DNA from: Bacillota bacterium
GTDB lineage: Bacteria; Bacillota; Clostridia; Acetivibrionales; Acetivibrionaceae
Assembly (NCBI GenBank): GCA_023398495.1
Contig: JAEWSG010000131.1
Location: 1-64,000, forward strand
DNA length: 64,000 nt
Direction: 5' to 3'
In this document: piece after piece, positions 7,035-15,311 of the stretch
How the letters are laid out: every line of letters starts with the position of its first letter
Position numbering within the stretch: the stretch's first letter is position 1
Translations under genes and position numbers: made by a program
The notes under the pieces: model-generated
Told to the model about the DNA's origin: nothing
The model's input: only the letters and a program-made list of their open reading frames with translations
The model's database searches: none

Positions 7035-8015
7035 TTGAAAAATTTTAAAAGAGTGATTGTATGGAGAGTTACTCAAAATTGTAATATGAATTGCCAGTTC
7101 TGTTCATACAGCAATGAAATCCAGAGAAAAAGAGATGTTGCCAATAATGCAGATATCTTAAGATTTTCAGAGATTTTAGGTAAGTATAAGTCTTTTAATA
7201 AGCAAGAAATACTAATTAGCTGGATTGGGGGAGAACCATTTTTATGGGAGCATATAATTCCGTTTTCAAAAGAAATAAATGAAAGTCATGGCATTAATAT
7301 AAGTACAACGACAAATGGATTATTACTTTCCTCAAAGGAAGTAAGAACGGGAATAGTAAAGTATTTTTCAGAAATAGTAATTAGCTTGGACGGATTTAGC
7401 AAATGCAATGACAGAATACGTAGGCTTAATGGACATTATGAAAAGGTTACAAAAAATGTTCTTGAATTAAGTAAAGAAAAGAAACAAAGCCAAAGCAATC
7501 TTATAATTAAAGTTAACACCATTTTGGTGAGAGAAAATATAGAACAATTCGAAGATTTTTGCAATAAACTTGTTGAACTGGGAGTAAATGAACTTACATT
7601 TAACCAGCTTGGAGGGTTTGATAGGCCAGAATTTTATCAAGATAATAGATTGCTGGAGTATCAGGTAAAACAGTTCTCATCGCGGTTCCCATTGCTAAAA
7701 GAGAAATTTTTAAAAATGGGTTTGCAGATTCATGGAAGTAATGACTATTTGATGAGAATTTTATCCTCAACTGAAAATAGAAAAATTGCAATAGACGAGT
7801 GTTATCCCGGAAAATGGTTTTGGTTCATAAATGAAAATGGATTTATTAGTCCATGTAGCTATACTTCTTATGAGTACATGTTTAATATTAATTCGATTAA
7901 AGAAATTGAAGATATAGATAAAGTACAGGAGTATTTTAAAGATTTAAGAAAGTCGAAACGATCACATTGGTGTGATGACTGTCATTGTACGCAAATGTAC
8001 GATAAGTTTGAATAA
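7035..8015 (+). CDS. Radical SAM protein with twitch/SPASM-like C-terminus
   Basis: The 326-residue protein carries the radical SAM cluster motif CNMNCQFC (Cys 16, 20 and 23), which binds the [4Fe-4S] cluster that cleaves SAM. A GGEPFLW segment (SAM contact) and an ISLDG strand follow. The C-terminus has five further cysteines (ECYPGKW, SPCSYTS, CDDCHC) arranged like a twitch/SPASM domain that binds an auxiliary cluster. The start is TTG 7035 behind GAGGAGAGGG. SPASM enzymes typically modify peptides, tRNA or small molecules; no precursor peptide is evident. Its position between the macro gene and hsdR is unusual, and the substrate is unknown. It is not viperin-like by its Cys motif. Confidence 0.85.
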   Translation: MKNFKRVIVWRVTQNCNMNCQFCSYSNEIQRKRDVANNADILRFSEILGKYKSFNKQEILISWIGGEPFLWEHIIPFSKEINESHGINISTTTNGLLLSSKEVRTGIVKYFSEIVISLDGFSKCNDRIRRLNGHYEKVTKNVLELSKEKKQSQSNLIIKVNTILVRENIEQFEDFCNKLVELGVNELTFNQLGGFDRPEFYQDNRLLEYQVKQFSSRFPLLKEKFLKMGLQIHGSNDYLMRILSSTENRKIAIDECYPGKWFWFINENGFISPCSYTSYEYMFNINSIKEIEDIDKVQEYFKDLRKSKRSHWCDDCHCTQMYDKFE

Positions 8016-8125
8016 ATAATTGTGGTGAGTAGAAAAAATGCAAATTTAAGGCGCTCAATTTTAAACTTAAATTAAGAAGTTTCATGTGGGAACATTGATT
8101 CCATATAATATAAAAGCCATTATGG

Positions 8126-8159
8126 ATTCTAACTCCCCCGAATTCGAGGGAATTAGAAT
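8126..8159. repeat. Imperfect 34-bp palindrome upstream of the KilA-N gene
   Basis: The 17-base half-sites (ATTCTAACTCCCCCGAA and TTCGAGGGAATTAGAAT) match their reverse complements except at two positions per arm. As RNA both mismatches are G-U pairs. The core CGAATTCG is also the centre of a perfect palindrome inside the downstream gene (8431-8454). It may be an operator bound by the KilA-N protein or an RNA hairpin. Confidence 0.45.
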
Positions 8160-8430
8160 AAAATATTGATTGGGAAAGACCATTTTAAGATTGTTGTAAA
8201 ATAGTTGAGGAGGTGCATTAATGGCAAAAGAAATCAAAACCAAAATAAATGTAAATGGCTCTGAAATAACCATAATATCACCAATAGATCAAAAAGCTGA
8301 TTATATTTGCATTACAGATATTGCGAAATATAAGAGTGCCGAACCTAATGATGTTATAAAAAATTGGTTAAGAAATAGGGATACAATTGAGTTTTTAGGG
8401 TTGTGGGAAAAGTTAAATAATCCCAATTTT

Positions 8431-8454
8431 AAACCCGTCGAATTCGACGGGTTT
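8431..8454. repeat. Perfect 24-bp palindrome inside the KilA-N coding region
   Basis: The 12-base half AAACCCGTCGAA is followed by its exact reverse complement TTCGACGGGTTT. It encodes the conserved KPVEFDGF stretch of the KilA-N domain, so protein conservation may explain part of it. The shared CGAATTCG core with 8126-8159 is notable. Confidence 0.6.
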
Positions 8455-8554
8455 AGGAATGAGGCAGGAAAAAATGCTTTTGTTTTATCTCCTCAACGAT
8501 GGATTCAATCAACAAATGCTATTGGTATCATCTCGAAGTCTGGAAGATACGGAG

Positions 8555-8621
8555 GAGCAAAGAGACAGATTATTTAAGCTAAACGAAATCGCAAGAAGCC
8601 AATTAAAAGCATTTTTAAACA
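8555..8621 (+). repeat. 67-bp direct repeat, left copy
   Basis: Bases 8555-8621 match 15216-15282 at 64 of 67 positions in direct orientation. The repeat encodes the KilA-N C-terminal stretch EQRDRLFKLNEIARSQLKAF. The two copies are 6,661 bp apart and bracket hsdR and the ATPase-nuclease cassette. It probably reflects duplication of the KilA-N gene during island assembly, and would allow loss of the segment between by homologous recombination. Confidence 0.9.
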
Positions 8622-8682
8622 ACAAAAACATAAGAAATTTGGAAGATATGAATGTAAAACAAATTTCAGGAGGCGAAGATTA

Positions 8683-11600
8683 ATGCCAAGAGGCAGCTTT
8701 TTTGAATCACACTTAGAAGAAGCAACAATGGAATGGTTTGAGGAGCTTGGATACGAGATTGTTTTTGCACCGGAAATTGCACCTGAGGGGGAGTATCCAG
8801 AACGTGAAGACTATCAGGATGTAATCTTAAATGAAAGACTTAAGGAAGCCTTAGTAAGAATAAACCCCAAGCTTCCACATGATGCAATAGAAGATGCCTT
8901 CAGGCAGATTGTTATACCACAGAGTCCAAGCCTTATCATGAATAATAAATCTTTTCAAAAAATGATTACTGATGGCATTGATGTTCAGGTAAAGCAGGCA
9001 GATAGCAGTTATAGGACGGAAAAGGTATATGTTTTTGATTTTAATAAACCGCTTAATAATGAATTTATGGTCTGCAACCAGTTTACAGTTATTGAACACG
9101 GTATTGAAAAAAGACCAGATGTAGTTGCCTTTGTAAATGGAATCCCATTAGTTGTGATTGAGCTTAAAAATGCTGCTAATGAAAGTGTTGATATAAGCGA
9201 TGCGTATAATCAGCTTCAAACATACAAAATGACCATTCCATCTCTCTTTACATACAATTCATTTATGGTTACCAGTGACGGAATCAATGCAAGGGCTGGA
9301 ACATTAACCTCTGAGGAAGACCGCTTTATGGCTTGGCGTACTATTGATGGTGATGATGTGGCTCCGCTATCTATCCCTCAGCTTGAAGTTTTAATAAAGG
9401 GAATGTTTCAGAGGGATCGCTTTTTGGATATTATTAAGCACTTTGTCCTCTTCCAGAGCGATGGAAAAGATACATATAAAATATTAGCAGGGTATCATCA
9501 ATACCATGCTGTAAATAAGGCATTTGATAGTACTGAGCGTGCAACAATGGAGCATGGTGATAGGCGAATTGGTGTTGTTTGGCATACCCAAGGAAGTGGA
9601 AAGAGCCTTTCAATGGTGTTTTATGCAGGGAAACTTGTAATAAGCGAGGAGCTTGAAAACCCTACAATTATTGTAATTACTGATAGAAATGACTTGGATG
9701 ATCAATTGTATAGTACATTCATAAAAAGTAAGGACTACTTAAGAAGCATACCGGTTCAAGCAACCGACAGGCATCATCTTCGAGAACTTCTGAATAACCG
9801 CACCAGCGGTGGTATTATTTTTACTACTATACATAAGTTTTCACCAGCGGTTAGTGAAGCTAAAGAAGAAGCAGAATCTTTTTACAACTTTAGTAAGGCA
9901 GCTGAGCCAACTGCGGAATATGCCAAAAGCATGGTGCTGACGGATAGAAAAAATGTCATTGTTATAGCTGATGAAGCACACCGAAGCCAGTATGGGTTTG
10001 GAGCGGAGATAGTAAAGGGTGAGTCTGAAGCAGATGTAAAGTATGGTTATGCAAAGTATATGCGTGAAAGTTTGCCAAATGCTTCTTATATTGGCTTTAC
10101 AGGAACACCTGTAGAACTTACAGATAAGAATACAAGGGCTGTTTTTGGTGATTATATTGATGTTTATGATATGACAAGAGCTGTTGAGGACGGTACAACG
10201 GTTAAAATATTCTATGAAAGCCGTATTGCGAAGCTTGAGCTTCCAGAAGAAATGAAGCCGAAGGTTGATACAGAGTATGAGGAAATAACAGAGTATCAGG
10301 AATATAGCCAAAAAGAAAAGCTAAAGAGTAAATGGGCTCGTCTTGAAGCAATTGTTGGTGCAAAGGAAAGAGTACAGCAGATTGCAAAGGATATCGTAGA
10401 GCACTTTGAAAAGCGTGAGCAGGCTCAGGAAAATGAAGGCGGTAAGGCTATGATTGTAGCCATGAGCCGAAGAATAGCTGTTGACCTTTATAATGAAATA
10501 GTTGAACTTCGACCGGATTGGCACAGTGATGATATAATGGCTGGAAAAATCAAAGTTGTCATGACTGGTAGCTCTTCAGACCCTGTTAAGTGGTTGGCTT
10601 TTTCCGGTACAAAAGCCAGCAGAGAGACTCTTGCAAAACGTATGAAAGACAAAAATGATGAATTACAATTGGTTATCGTCCGTGATATGTGGCTTACTGG
10701 TTTTGATGTTCCGAGTATGCATACCATGTATATTGATAAACCAATGAGTGGTCATAACCTGATGCAGGCCATAGCCAGGGTAAATAGAGTATTTAAGGAG
10801 AAACAAGGCGGACTTGTTGTTGACTATATTGGAATTGCTGAGAATTTGAAAGAGGCATTAAAGCAATATACAGAAAGTGATAAAAAGACAACCGGTGTTG
10901 ATACCGAATTGGCATCTCAGGTTCTTTTGGAGAAACATGATTTAATAAAAGAGCTTTTACATGGTCATGATTACAGCAAGTTTTTCACAGGCAAGTCAAG
11001 TGAAAGAATGCAGGCAATTGTTGAAACAATGGATTATATTATTGGACTTCGTGAGGAAAGAAAAAATGATTATATCAAACTGGTTTCAGAAATGGCACGA
11101 GTTTACTCACTATGTGCAACAACCGATATTGCAGAAAGGCTGAATGTTGAGGTCGGCTTCCATAAAGCTGTTAAGGCAAGTCTTGTTAAGATGATTATTG
11201 ATGAAAATAAGAAGAAAACAACAACGCAGCTTGACAGTGAACTGAACCAGTTAATTTCAAAAGCAATCTCATCCAATGAAGTAATTGATATATTGGGTGC
11301 AGTAGGGCTTTCTAAACCCAATATTGCGATCCTTTCTGAAGAATTTTTAGAAGAAGTTAAAGGTATGAAACAGAAGAATTTAGCGGTAGAATTGCTAAAT
11401 AGGCTTCTAAAAGGAAGCATTAAGACTTTTTCACGAAGAAATCTGGTGCAATCAAAGAAATTCTCTGAGTTGTTGGAGGCTGCAATTAGAAAGTATCAAA
11501 ATAGAGCAATTGAAACCACTCAGATTATTATGGAACTAATAGAACTTGCAAAACAGATTAATGAAGCTGAAAAACGTGGTGAAAGTACGGGTTTGACTTC

Positions 11601-11877
11601 TGATGAATTGGCTTTTTACGATGCATTGGCAGAAAATGAATCTGCACGAGATGTTATGGGAGATGAAATCTTGGTGCAGATTGCACGAGATTTAACCACA
11701 GCAATAAAAAATAACATTAGTGTTGACTGGGCAATCCGTGACAGTGTTCAGGCGAAAATGAAAATGACAATTAAACGTCTGCTTAAAAAGTACGGGTATC
11801 CACCGGATAAGACTCCAAAGGCTGTGGATATAGTAATGGAACAAACAAAATTGATGTGCCAAAATGAAACAGCTTAA
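8683..11877 (+). CDS. hsdR: Type I restriction endonuclease subunit HsdR
   Basis: HsdR is the motor and nuclease of the type I complex: it translocates DNA using ATP and cuts when blocked. The 1,064-residue protein has the N-terminal PD-(D/E)XK nuclease (Asp 146 in KRPDVVAF, E160-L-K162), the Walker A lysine K307 in QGSGKS, the DEAH box at 430-433, and SF2 helicase motifs including GFTGTP and QAIARVNRVF. The C-terminal helical assembly domain is complete. All key residues are intact, so the system can probably restrict DNA. ATG 8683 has CAGGAGG upstream. The gene overlaps the end of the broken KilA-N frame by one base. Confidence 0.96.
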   Translation: MPRGSFFESHLEEATMEWFEELGYEIVFAPEIAPEGEYPEREDYQDVILNERLKEALVRINPKLPHDAIEDAFRQIVIPQSPSLIMNNKSFQKMITDGIDVQVKQADSSYRTEKVYVFDFNKPLNNEFMVCNQFTVIEHGIEKRPDVVAFVNGIPLVVIELKNAANESVDISDAYNQLQTYKMTIPSLFTYNSFMVTSDGINARAGTLTSEEDRFMAWRTIDGDDVAPLSIPQLEVLIKGMFQRDRFLDIIKHFVLFQSDGKDTYKILAGYHQYHAVNKAFDSTERATMEHGDRRIGVVWHTQGSGKSLSMVFYAGKLVISEELENPTIIVITDRNDLDDQLYSTFIKSKDYLRSIPVQATDRHHLRELLNNRTSGGIIFTTIHKFSPAVSEAKEEAESFYNFSKAAEPTAEYAKSMVLTDRKNVIVIADEAHRSQYGFGAEIVKGESEADVKYGYAKYMRESLPNASYIGFTGTPVELTDKNTRAVFGDYIDVYDMTRAVEDGTTVKIFYESRIAKLELPEEMKPKVDTEYEEITEYQEYSQKEKLKSKWARLEAIVGAKERVQQIAKDIVEHFEKREQAQENEGGKAMIVAMSRRIAVDLYNEIVELRPDWHSDDIMAGKIKVVMTGSSSDPVKWLAFSGTKASRETLAKRMKDKNDELQLVIVRDMWLTGFDVPSMHTMYIDKPMSGHNLMQAIARVNRVFKEKQGGLVVDYIGIAENLKEALKQYTESDKKTTGVDTELASQVLLEKHDLIKELLHGHDYSKFFTGKSSERMQAIVETMDYIIGLREERKNDYIKLVSEMARVYSLCATTDIAERLNVEVGFHKAVKASLVKMIIDENKKKTTTQLDSELNQLISKAISSNEVIDILGAVGLSKPNIAILSEEFLEEVKGMKQKNLAVELLNRLLKGSIKTFSRRNLVQSKKFSELLEAAIRKYQNRAIETTQIIMELIELAKQINEAEKRGESTGLTSDELAFYDALAENESARDVMGDEILVQIARDLTTAIKNNISVDWAIRDSVQAKMKMTIKRLLKKYGYPPDKTPKAVDIVMEQTKLMCQNETA

Positions 11878-11903
11878 GAATATTAAATCTCAGGAGGTAG
11901 TTT

Positions 11904-12278
11904 ATGGAACAAGAAATTGTTATTATTGATATTACAAATGAACTTTTTAATAAGTTTAGAGATTATATGGACAAAAGTATTTCTTTAGTTAGGTTATTAC
12001 ATAATGGCGATGTAGTTAGTTTAGAAATTTTAAAGGTTGAAACAACACCTAAAAACAGAGTAAAGGAAACAATAACAAAGATTGATTTAAGCTTTATTGT
12101 AGGTGATCCCGAATTATCTGAGGAACCACTATTTTCTGTGAAAAATGATATTGAGGAAAATGTAGATAGATTACTTAATTTAACCCCAGTGGACTTGATT
12201 AATACGACAAATCTATTTTCAAGTGAAGCTGGAGAGAAAATTGACAAGAAATTCAGGCTATTTGGTGTGAACAAATAG
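11904..12278 (+). CDS. Hypothetical protein downstream of hsdR
   Basis: ATG 11904 is preceded by CAGGAGG, a strong site, 26 bp after hsdR, so it is probably co-transcribed with it. The 124-residue product is acidic and soluble, without signal peptide or membrane segment. A beta-rich N-terminal half (EIVIIDITNELF, VVSLEILKV) is followed by an acidic helical half. I do not recognise a family. Its place at the end of the restriction operon suggests an accessory role, but nothing in the sequence shows what. Confidence 0.7.
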   Translation: MEQEIVIIDITNELFNKFRDYMDKSISLVRLLHNGDVVSLEILKVETTPKNRVKETITKIDLSFIVGDPELSEEPLFSVKNDIEENVDRLLNLTPVDLINTTNLFSSEAGEKIDKKFRLFGVNK

Positions 12279-12298
12279 ATTTTGCATCTGTTCGTTAA

Positions 12299-12526
12299 GT
12301 TGCAACTTGGAATATTGAAACAGAGGCTGTGGCTACAGAAAGCTCGATTCTCAAATATCAAGATGAGGGTTTTGAACTGTTATATGCACATAGGAGTTTA
12401 TTGAAAATCGAAGTTCATGGACCAGAGATAGTAAAAAACACGGAAATGGAAGACGATGATGTGCCGCAGCTAGTAGACGAAGATGCTGTTATGACCGTAT
12501 GCAAATTGAAGCCATTGAAAAGATGA
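12299..12526 (+). pseudogene. Unidentified fragment without a credible start
   Basis: The frame is open from the codon after TAA 12296-12298 to TGA at 12524-12526, beginning VATWNIETEAVATESSILKY. A GTG at 12329 has no ribosome binding site. The text is protein-like (EVHGPEIVKNTE, an acidic run, then CKLKPLKR), so it is probably the tail of a truncated gene. I do not recognise the family. Bases 12527-12704 after it hold no further gene. Confidence 0.35.
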
Positions 12527-12704
12527 GCTACATATCAACGAATTCAAAAATTCATTTTACACCGAATAACCCCAATATAGATATGTATAAAACCAAAAAA
12601 GAAGTCTGAATGAAGAAGTATTTCTGCTTATGCTCTTGTATTTTCCAAAAAGTAAGAATAAAATAAGAACAGAGTTTATTTAGAGTTAAAATCGAGGTGG
12701 ATCG

Positions 12705-12944
12705 ATGGAGATAAAAATGTTTTATAAAACACAAAGAGAATTGGCAGCTGTGATAAATAAACTAATTGATTCTTATTGGACTGGGGATATTAATGAGGAG
12801 TTCTTAATAAACCAGGTATCAGGATTGTATAATAATAATCCCTCAAAGTTTATTAAGAACAGTGATTTTACCACTATTATAAAGCAACAGTGTGGGAAAA
12901 GACGATTAGAGGTAGTCGAAAGAATATTGAAAATTTCACAATAG
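12705..12944 (+). CDS. Small conserved clostridial protein (TIGR04540-like)
   Basis: ATG 12705 lies behind GAGGTGG. The 79-residue product reads like the short clostridial family I recall as TIGR04540: a helical start (ELAAVINKLIDSYW), an acidic GDINEEFL segment and a basic IIKQQCGKRRLEVVERIL end. It is soluble with no signal peptide. It opens a compact run of genes in the same direction ending with the ATPase and putative nuclease, separated from the next gene by 16 bp. Function is unknown; co-location suggests it belongs to that cassette, perhaps as a regulator or sensor. Confidence 0.65.
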   Translation: MEIKMFYKTQRELAAVINKLIDSYWTGDINEEFLINQVSGLYNNNPSKFIKNSDFTTIIKQQCGKRRLEVVERILKISQ

Positions 12945-12960
12945 TAGAAGGAGGAGGGCT

Positions 12961-13427
12961 TTGGATAATAAAACCTACAGTGGAAATTTAACAGGTGCGT
13001 GGTTTTTATTTTATGAAATAAAGCAAATTGCAGTAACCCTGAAGATGAACTCTTAGTAAGGGATTATATAAAGCATATTAAAAAGGAATTTAGTATTGCA
13101 GGCTCAACAAGAAGTATAATTGAATTTGACCTATACAAAATGTCATTAGAACTTGCAAAAGAAATGGGGATTTTTGAGGAAATATTCATAATGGAGCAGC
13201 AAGATGGAAAAGATGCGTTGTTGCAGGCAATGACAGAATTTGCTGAGACTCAAATTTTTCTCGATAAAATGCAATCAGAAATAGGTGAACACAATCTGGT
13301 GTTTATAACTGGGATTGGAGCTGATAAACAGATTGAAATTGACTTGGATGACGGTGTGGCAGTAAATTACATGAAATTTAAAGAGCTGTTGGTGGACATT
13401 AAGTTGAAGGATTCAGAGGAAGAATAA
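12961..13427 (+). pseudogene. Hypothetical gene of the ATPase cassette, disrupted by one frameshift
   Basis: TTG 12961 follows GAAGGAGGAGGG. The first frame encodes LDNKTYSGNLTGAWFLFYEI and then runs to an early TAG near 13053. From about 13037 another frame continues smoothly as CSNPEDELLVRDYIKHIKKE through ...SEEE to TAA at 13427. Adding one T near 13035 would give a single frame of about 155 residues. This is either a true inactivating mutation or a sequencing error. The product is soluble and mostly helical, with an acidic C-terminus. I do not recognise the family. It ends 16 bp before the ATPase start and is probably co-translated with it. Confidence 0.6.
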
Positions 13428-13443
13428 AAGGGAGGTGTTGAGT

Positions 13444-14460
13444 ATGTCATTAAAGAAATTAAGGTTATCAAATTTTACTGTATTCTCAAAGCTTGATATG
13501 GAGTTTTCAAAGGGTATAAACATATTTGTAGGAGAAAACGGGACAGGAAAAACCCATATTATGAAAACCTTATATGCTGCTTGTCAGGCTTCAAGGAAAA
13601 CTGTTTCTTTTTCACAAAAGCTAGTCAAAGTTTTTAGACCGGATGATTTAAACATTAACAGATTGGTTTCAAGAGGAAAAGGTGGGGATACAGCACAAAT
13701 TGAGGTCGTTTCAGATAAGAGTACAATGTGGACTAAATTTACAACAAGAACTAAAAAGTGGGAATCGGAAACTACTGGAGAAGAAAAATGGGAGAATGTT
13801 AATGCAGAGCTTGTAAGTACATTTATTCCTGCAAAGGAGATTCTAGCGAATGCATATCAGTTTGAATCAGCGTATCATAAAGATGTTATTGATTTTGATG
13901 AGACGTATTTAGATATTATAGCTAGTGCAAAAATTGATATAAACCGTGGGCCTAATGCTGTCGGTAAAAAGAAGTATTTGGACAAATTAAAGGATATTAC
14001 TCTTGGCACAGTTACAATTAGTGACGAAAAGTTTTATTTGAAACCGGGAACACAGTCAAAAATAGAGTTCCATTTGGTTGCAGAAGGCTTGAGGAAGCTT
14101 GCTCTTTTATGGCAATTAATAAAAAATGGTACGCTTGAAAAGGGCACAATTTTATTCTGGGATGAACCAGAAGCAAATTTAAACCCCAAAGCGATACCTG
14201 CTCTGGTTGAAATACTCCTCGAGCTTCAAAGGGAAGGTGTACAAATATTTATTTCCACTCATGATTATGTGCTTTCAAAGTATTTTGAGATAAGGGCTAC
14301 TGAGGCTGATGATATTAGATATTTTTCGCTTTATAAGAATGAGGATGGCTCTGTGTCCTTTGATCAGTGCAGTAACTTTAGGGAACTAAGGAAGAATCCT
14401 ATAATATCTGCATATGACAAACTGTTAGATGAGGTTCTTGATAAGAATATGGGGGATTAA
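13444..14460 (+). CDS. AAA15-type ABC/SMC-like ATPase, probable defence component
   Basis: A 338-residue ATPase of the OLD/RecF-like class. The N-terminus LKKLRLSNFTVFSKL leads to a Walker A GENGTGKT at residues 30-37. The C-terminal half has a signature-like VAEGLRKLALLW, a Walker B LFWDEPE with the NLNPKAIP D-loop, and the switch His in FISTHDYVLSKYF. No nuclease domain is fused. ATG 13444 is chosen because GGGAGGTG ends 6 bases upstream. Only one base separates its stop from the next ATG, so the pair is probably made together. ATPases of this type pair with separate nucleases in several known anti-phage systems (PARIS, Septu and similar), and this looks like the same logic with a different partner. 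Confidence 0.85.
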   Translation: MSLKKLRLSNFTVFSKLDMEFSKGINIFVGENGTGKTHIMKTLYAACQASRKTVSFSQKLVKVFRPDDLNINRLVSRGKGGDTAQIEVVSDKSTMWTKFTTRTKKWESETTGEEKWENVNAELVSTFIPAKEILANAYQFESAYHKDVIDFDETYLDIIASAKIDINRGPNAVGKKKYLDKLKDITLGTVTISDEKFYLKPGTQSKIEFHLVAEGLRKLALLWQLIKNGTLEKGTILFWDEPEANLNPKAIPALVEILLELQREGVQIFISTHDYVLSKYFEIRATEADDIRYFSLYKNEDGSVSFDQCSNFRELRKNPIISAYDKLLDEVLDKNMGD

Positions 14461-14461
14461 T

Positions 14462-14983
14462 ATGCCAGATAAAATATTCATAGAAGAAAACAAGCTTTTT
14501 AAGATTGACTGCAATAAGGCAATTGAAATTATTGAACTGCATGATGAGTACCACAAGACTAATATTTTAAGCGATGTGGATTTAATAATTATCGATGAAA
14601 CCAGTATTATATTTATGGAATATAAAAACTCGAGCGTTTCAAATGCAGCTAATCCAAAGGCTTTTGAAAAAAGCATAAAAGAAGATAAGCATTATATGAA
14701 AATTGCCAGAAAATACTATGATAGCTTGATTTATATTGATAATAAAACAGGATGTGAATATAAGAAAAAGAACTACTACTATGTTATTGAATGCTCCAAG
14801 GCTGACTCTGTAGTGAGAAAAATGCTTGCCGGAAAAATAAAGAGCAGGTTGCCTTTTATCTTGCAAGGAAATTTACAGGGAATGAAACAGGCACTGATTG
14901 ACAATTTTGAGGTTGTAAATATACATGAGTGGAACAATAAATTTCCTGATTATAAATTTGAAGCTTGTGCAACCGGTACATAA
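14462..14983 (+). CDS. Putative PD-(D/E)XK-like nuclease partner of the ATPase
   Basis: The 173-residue product begins at ATG 14462, one base after the ATPase stop, with GGGGG just upstream. Residues 38-55 read SDVDLIIIDETSI then IFMEYKNS, placing Asp 38/40 on one strand and E53-Y-K55 on the next, the spacing expected of a PD-(D/E)XK core. A Lys-rich helix follows (KAFEKSIKED), then a further beta strand with YYYVIECSK. I do not recognise a named family; nuclease function is inferred from the E-x-K pattern and from pairing with an AAA15 ATPase. A non-catalytic sensor is the alternative. Confidence 0.6.
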   Translation: MPDKIFIEENKLFKIDCNKAIEIIELHDEYHKTNILSDVDLIIIDETSIIFMEYKNSSVSNAANPKAFEKSIKEDKHYMKIARKYYDSLIYIDNKTGCEYKKKNYYYVIECSKADSVVRKMLAGKIKSRLPFILQGNLQGMKQALIDNFEVVNIHEWNNKFPDYKFEACATGT

Positions 14984-15035
14984 TTTGAGTTTAACTGGCT
15001 GGTAACTTGTAAGTTGCTTTAAATAGAAAAAGGCC

Positions 15036-15311
15036 ATGACCTACGCCAATGAAGCGGATGTTTTAAATGTTACCTTGTTTGGAAAAACAGCCAAGGAGTG
15101 GAGGGGTGAAAACCCTGACTTAAAAGGCAACATGAGAGATTATGCATCTATTGAGCAACTTATTGTTCTTGTTAATTTGGAAAATTTCAATGCAAGTTTT
15201 ATAGCACAGGGAATAGAGCAAAGAGACAGGCTATTTAAGCTAAACGAAATTGCAAGAAGCCAATTAAAAGCATTTTTAAACACAGTTTTAAGAAGCCTAA
15301 AAGACTTTTAA
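15036..15311 (+). pseudogene. KilA-N protein C-terminal fragment
   Basis: The frame begins MTYANEADVLNVTLFGKTAK and continues through GNMRDYASIEQL to EQRDRLFKLNEIARSQLKAF, the C-terminal half of KilA-N regulators. The DNA-binding N-terminal domain is missing: a TAG lies just upstream, and no ribosome binding site precedes the ATG. It complements the copy at 8221-8683, which has the N-terminal domain and the same tail but lacks this middle. The two fragments are therefore related copies of one gene that decayed differently. Confidence 0.75.
15216..15282 (+). repeat. 67-bp direct repeat, right copy
   Basis: Matches 8555-8621 at 64 of 67 bases in the same orientation. It lies in the KilA-N C-terminal fragment. 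Upstream of this copy the sequence reads through as an intact KilA-N middle, whereas upstream of the left copy the deletion junction begins immediately. Confidence 0.9.

Larger units (their letters stand above)
8221..8683 (+). pseudogene. KilA-N domain gene with internal deletion and frameshift
   Basis: ATG 8221 is behind GAGGAGG. The first 113 residues form a KilA-N DNA-binding domain (YICITDIAKYK, then PVEFDGFRNEAG and GIISKSGRYGG), found in phage and restriction-associated regulators. Right after SGRYGG the frame changes and ends at TAA 8575-8577. The +2 frame then reads EQRDRLFKLNEIARSQLKAF to a TAA that overlaps the hsdR start (8681-8683). Intact relatives have about 100 more residues between these points, and their counterpart is present at 15036-15311. 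This copy therefore lost its middle by deletion. The truncated DNA-binding domain might still be made. It directly precedes hsdR and may be translationally coupled to it. Confidence 0.75.

Noticed and set aside
12961..13060. Resemblance of SGNLTGAWFLFYEIKQ to the start of BREX BrxA proteins
   Set aside because: Only about 16 residues look similar, the rest does not, and no other BREX gene (brxB, brxC, pglX, pglZ, brxL) is in the window.
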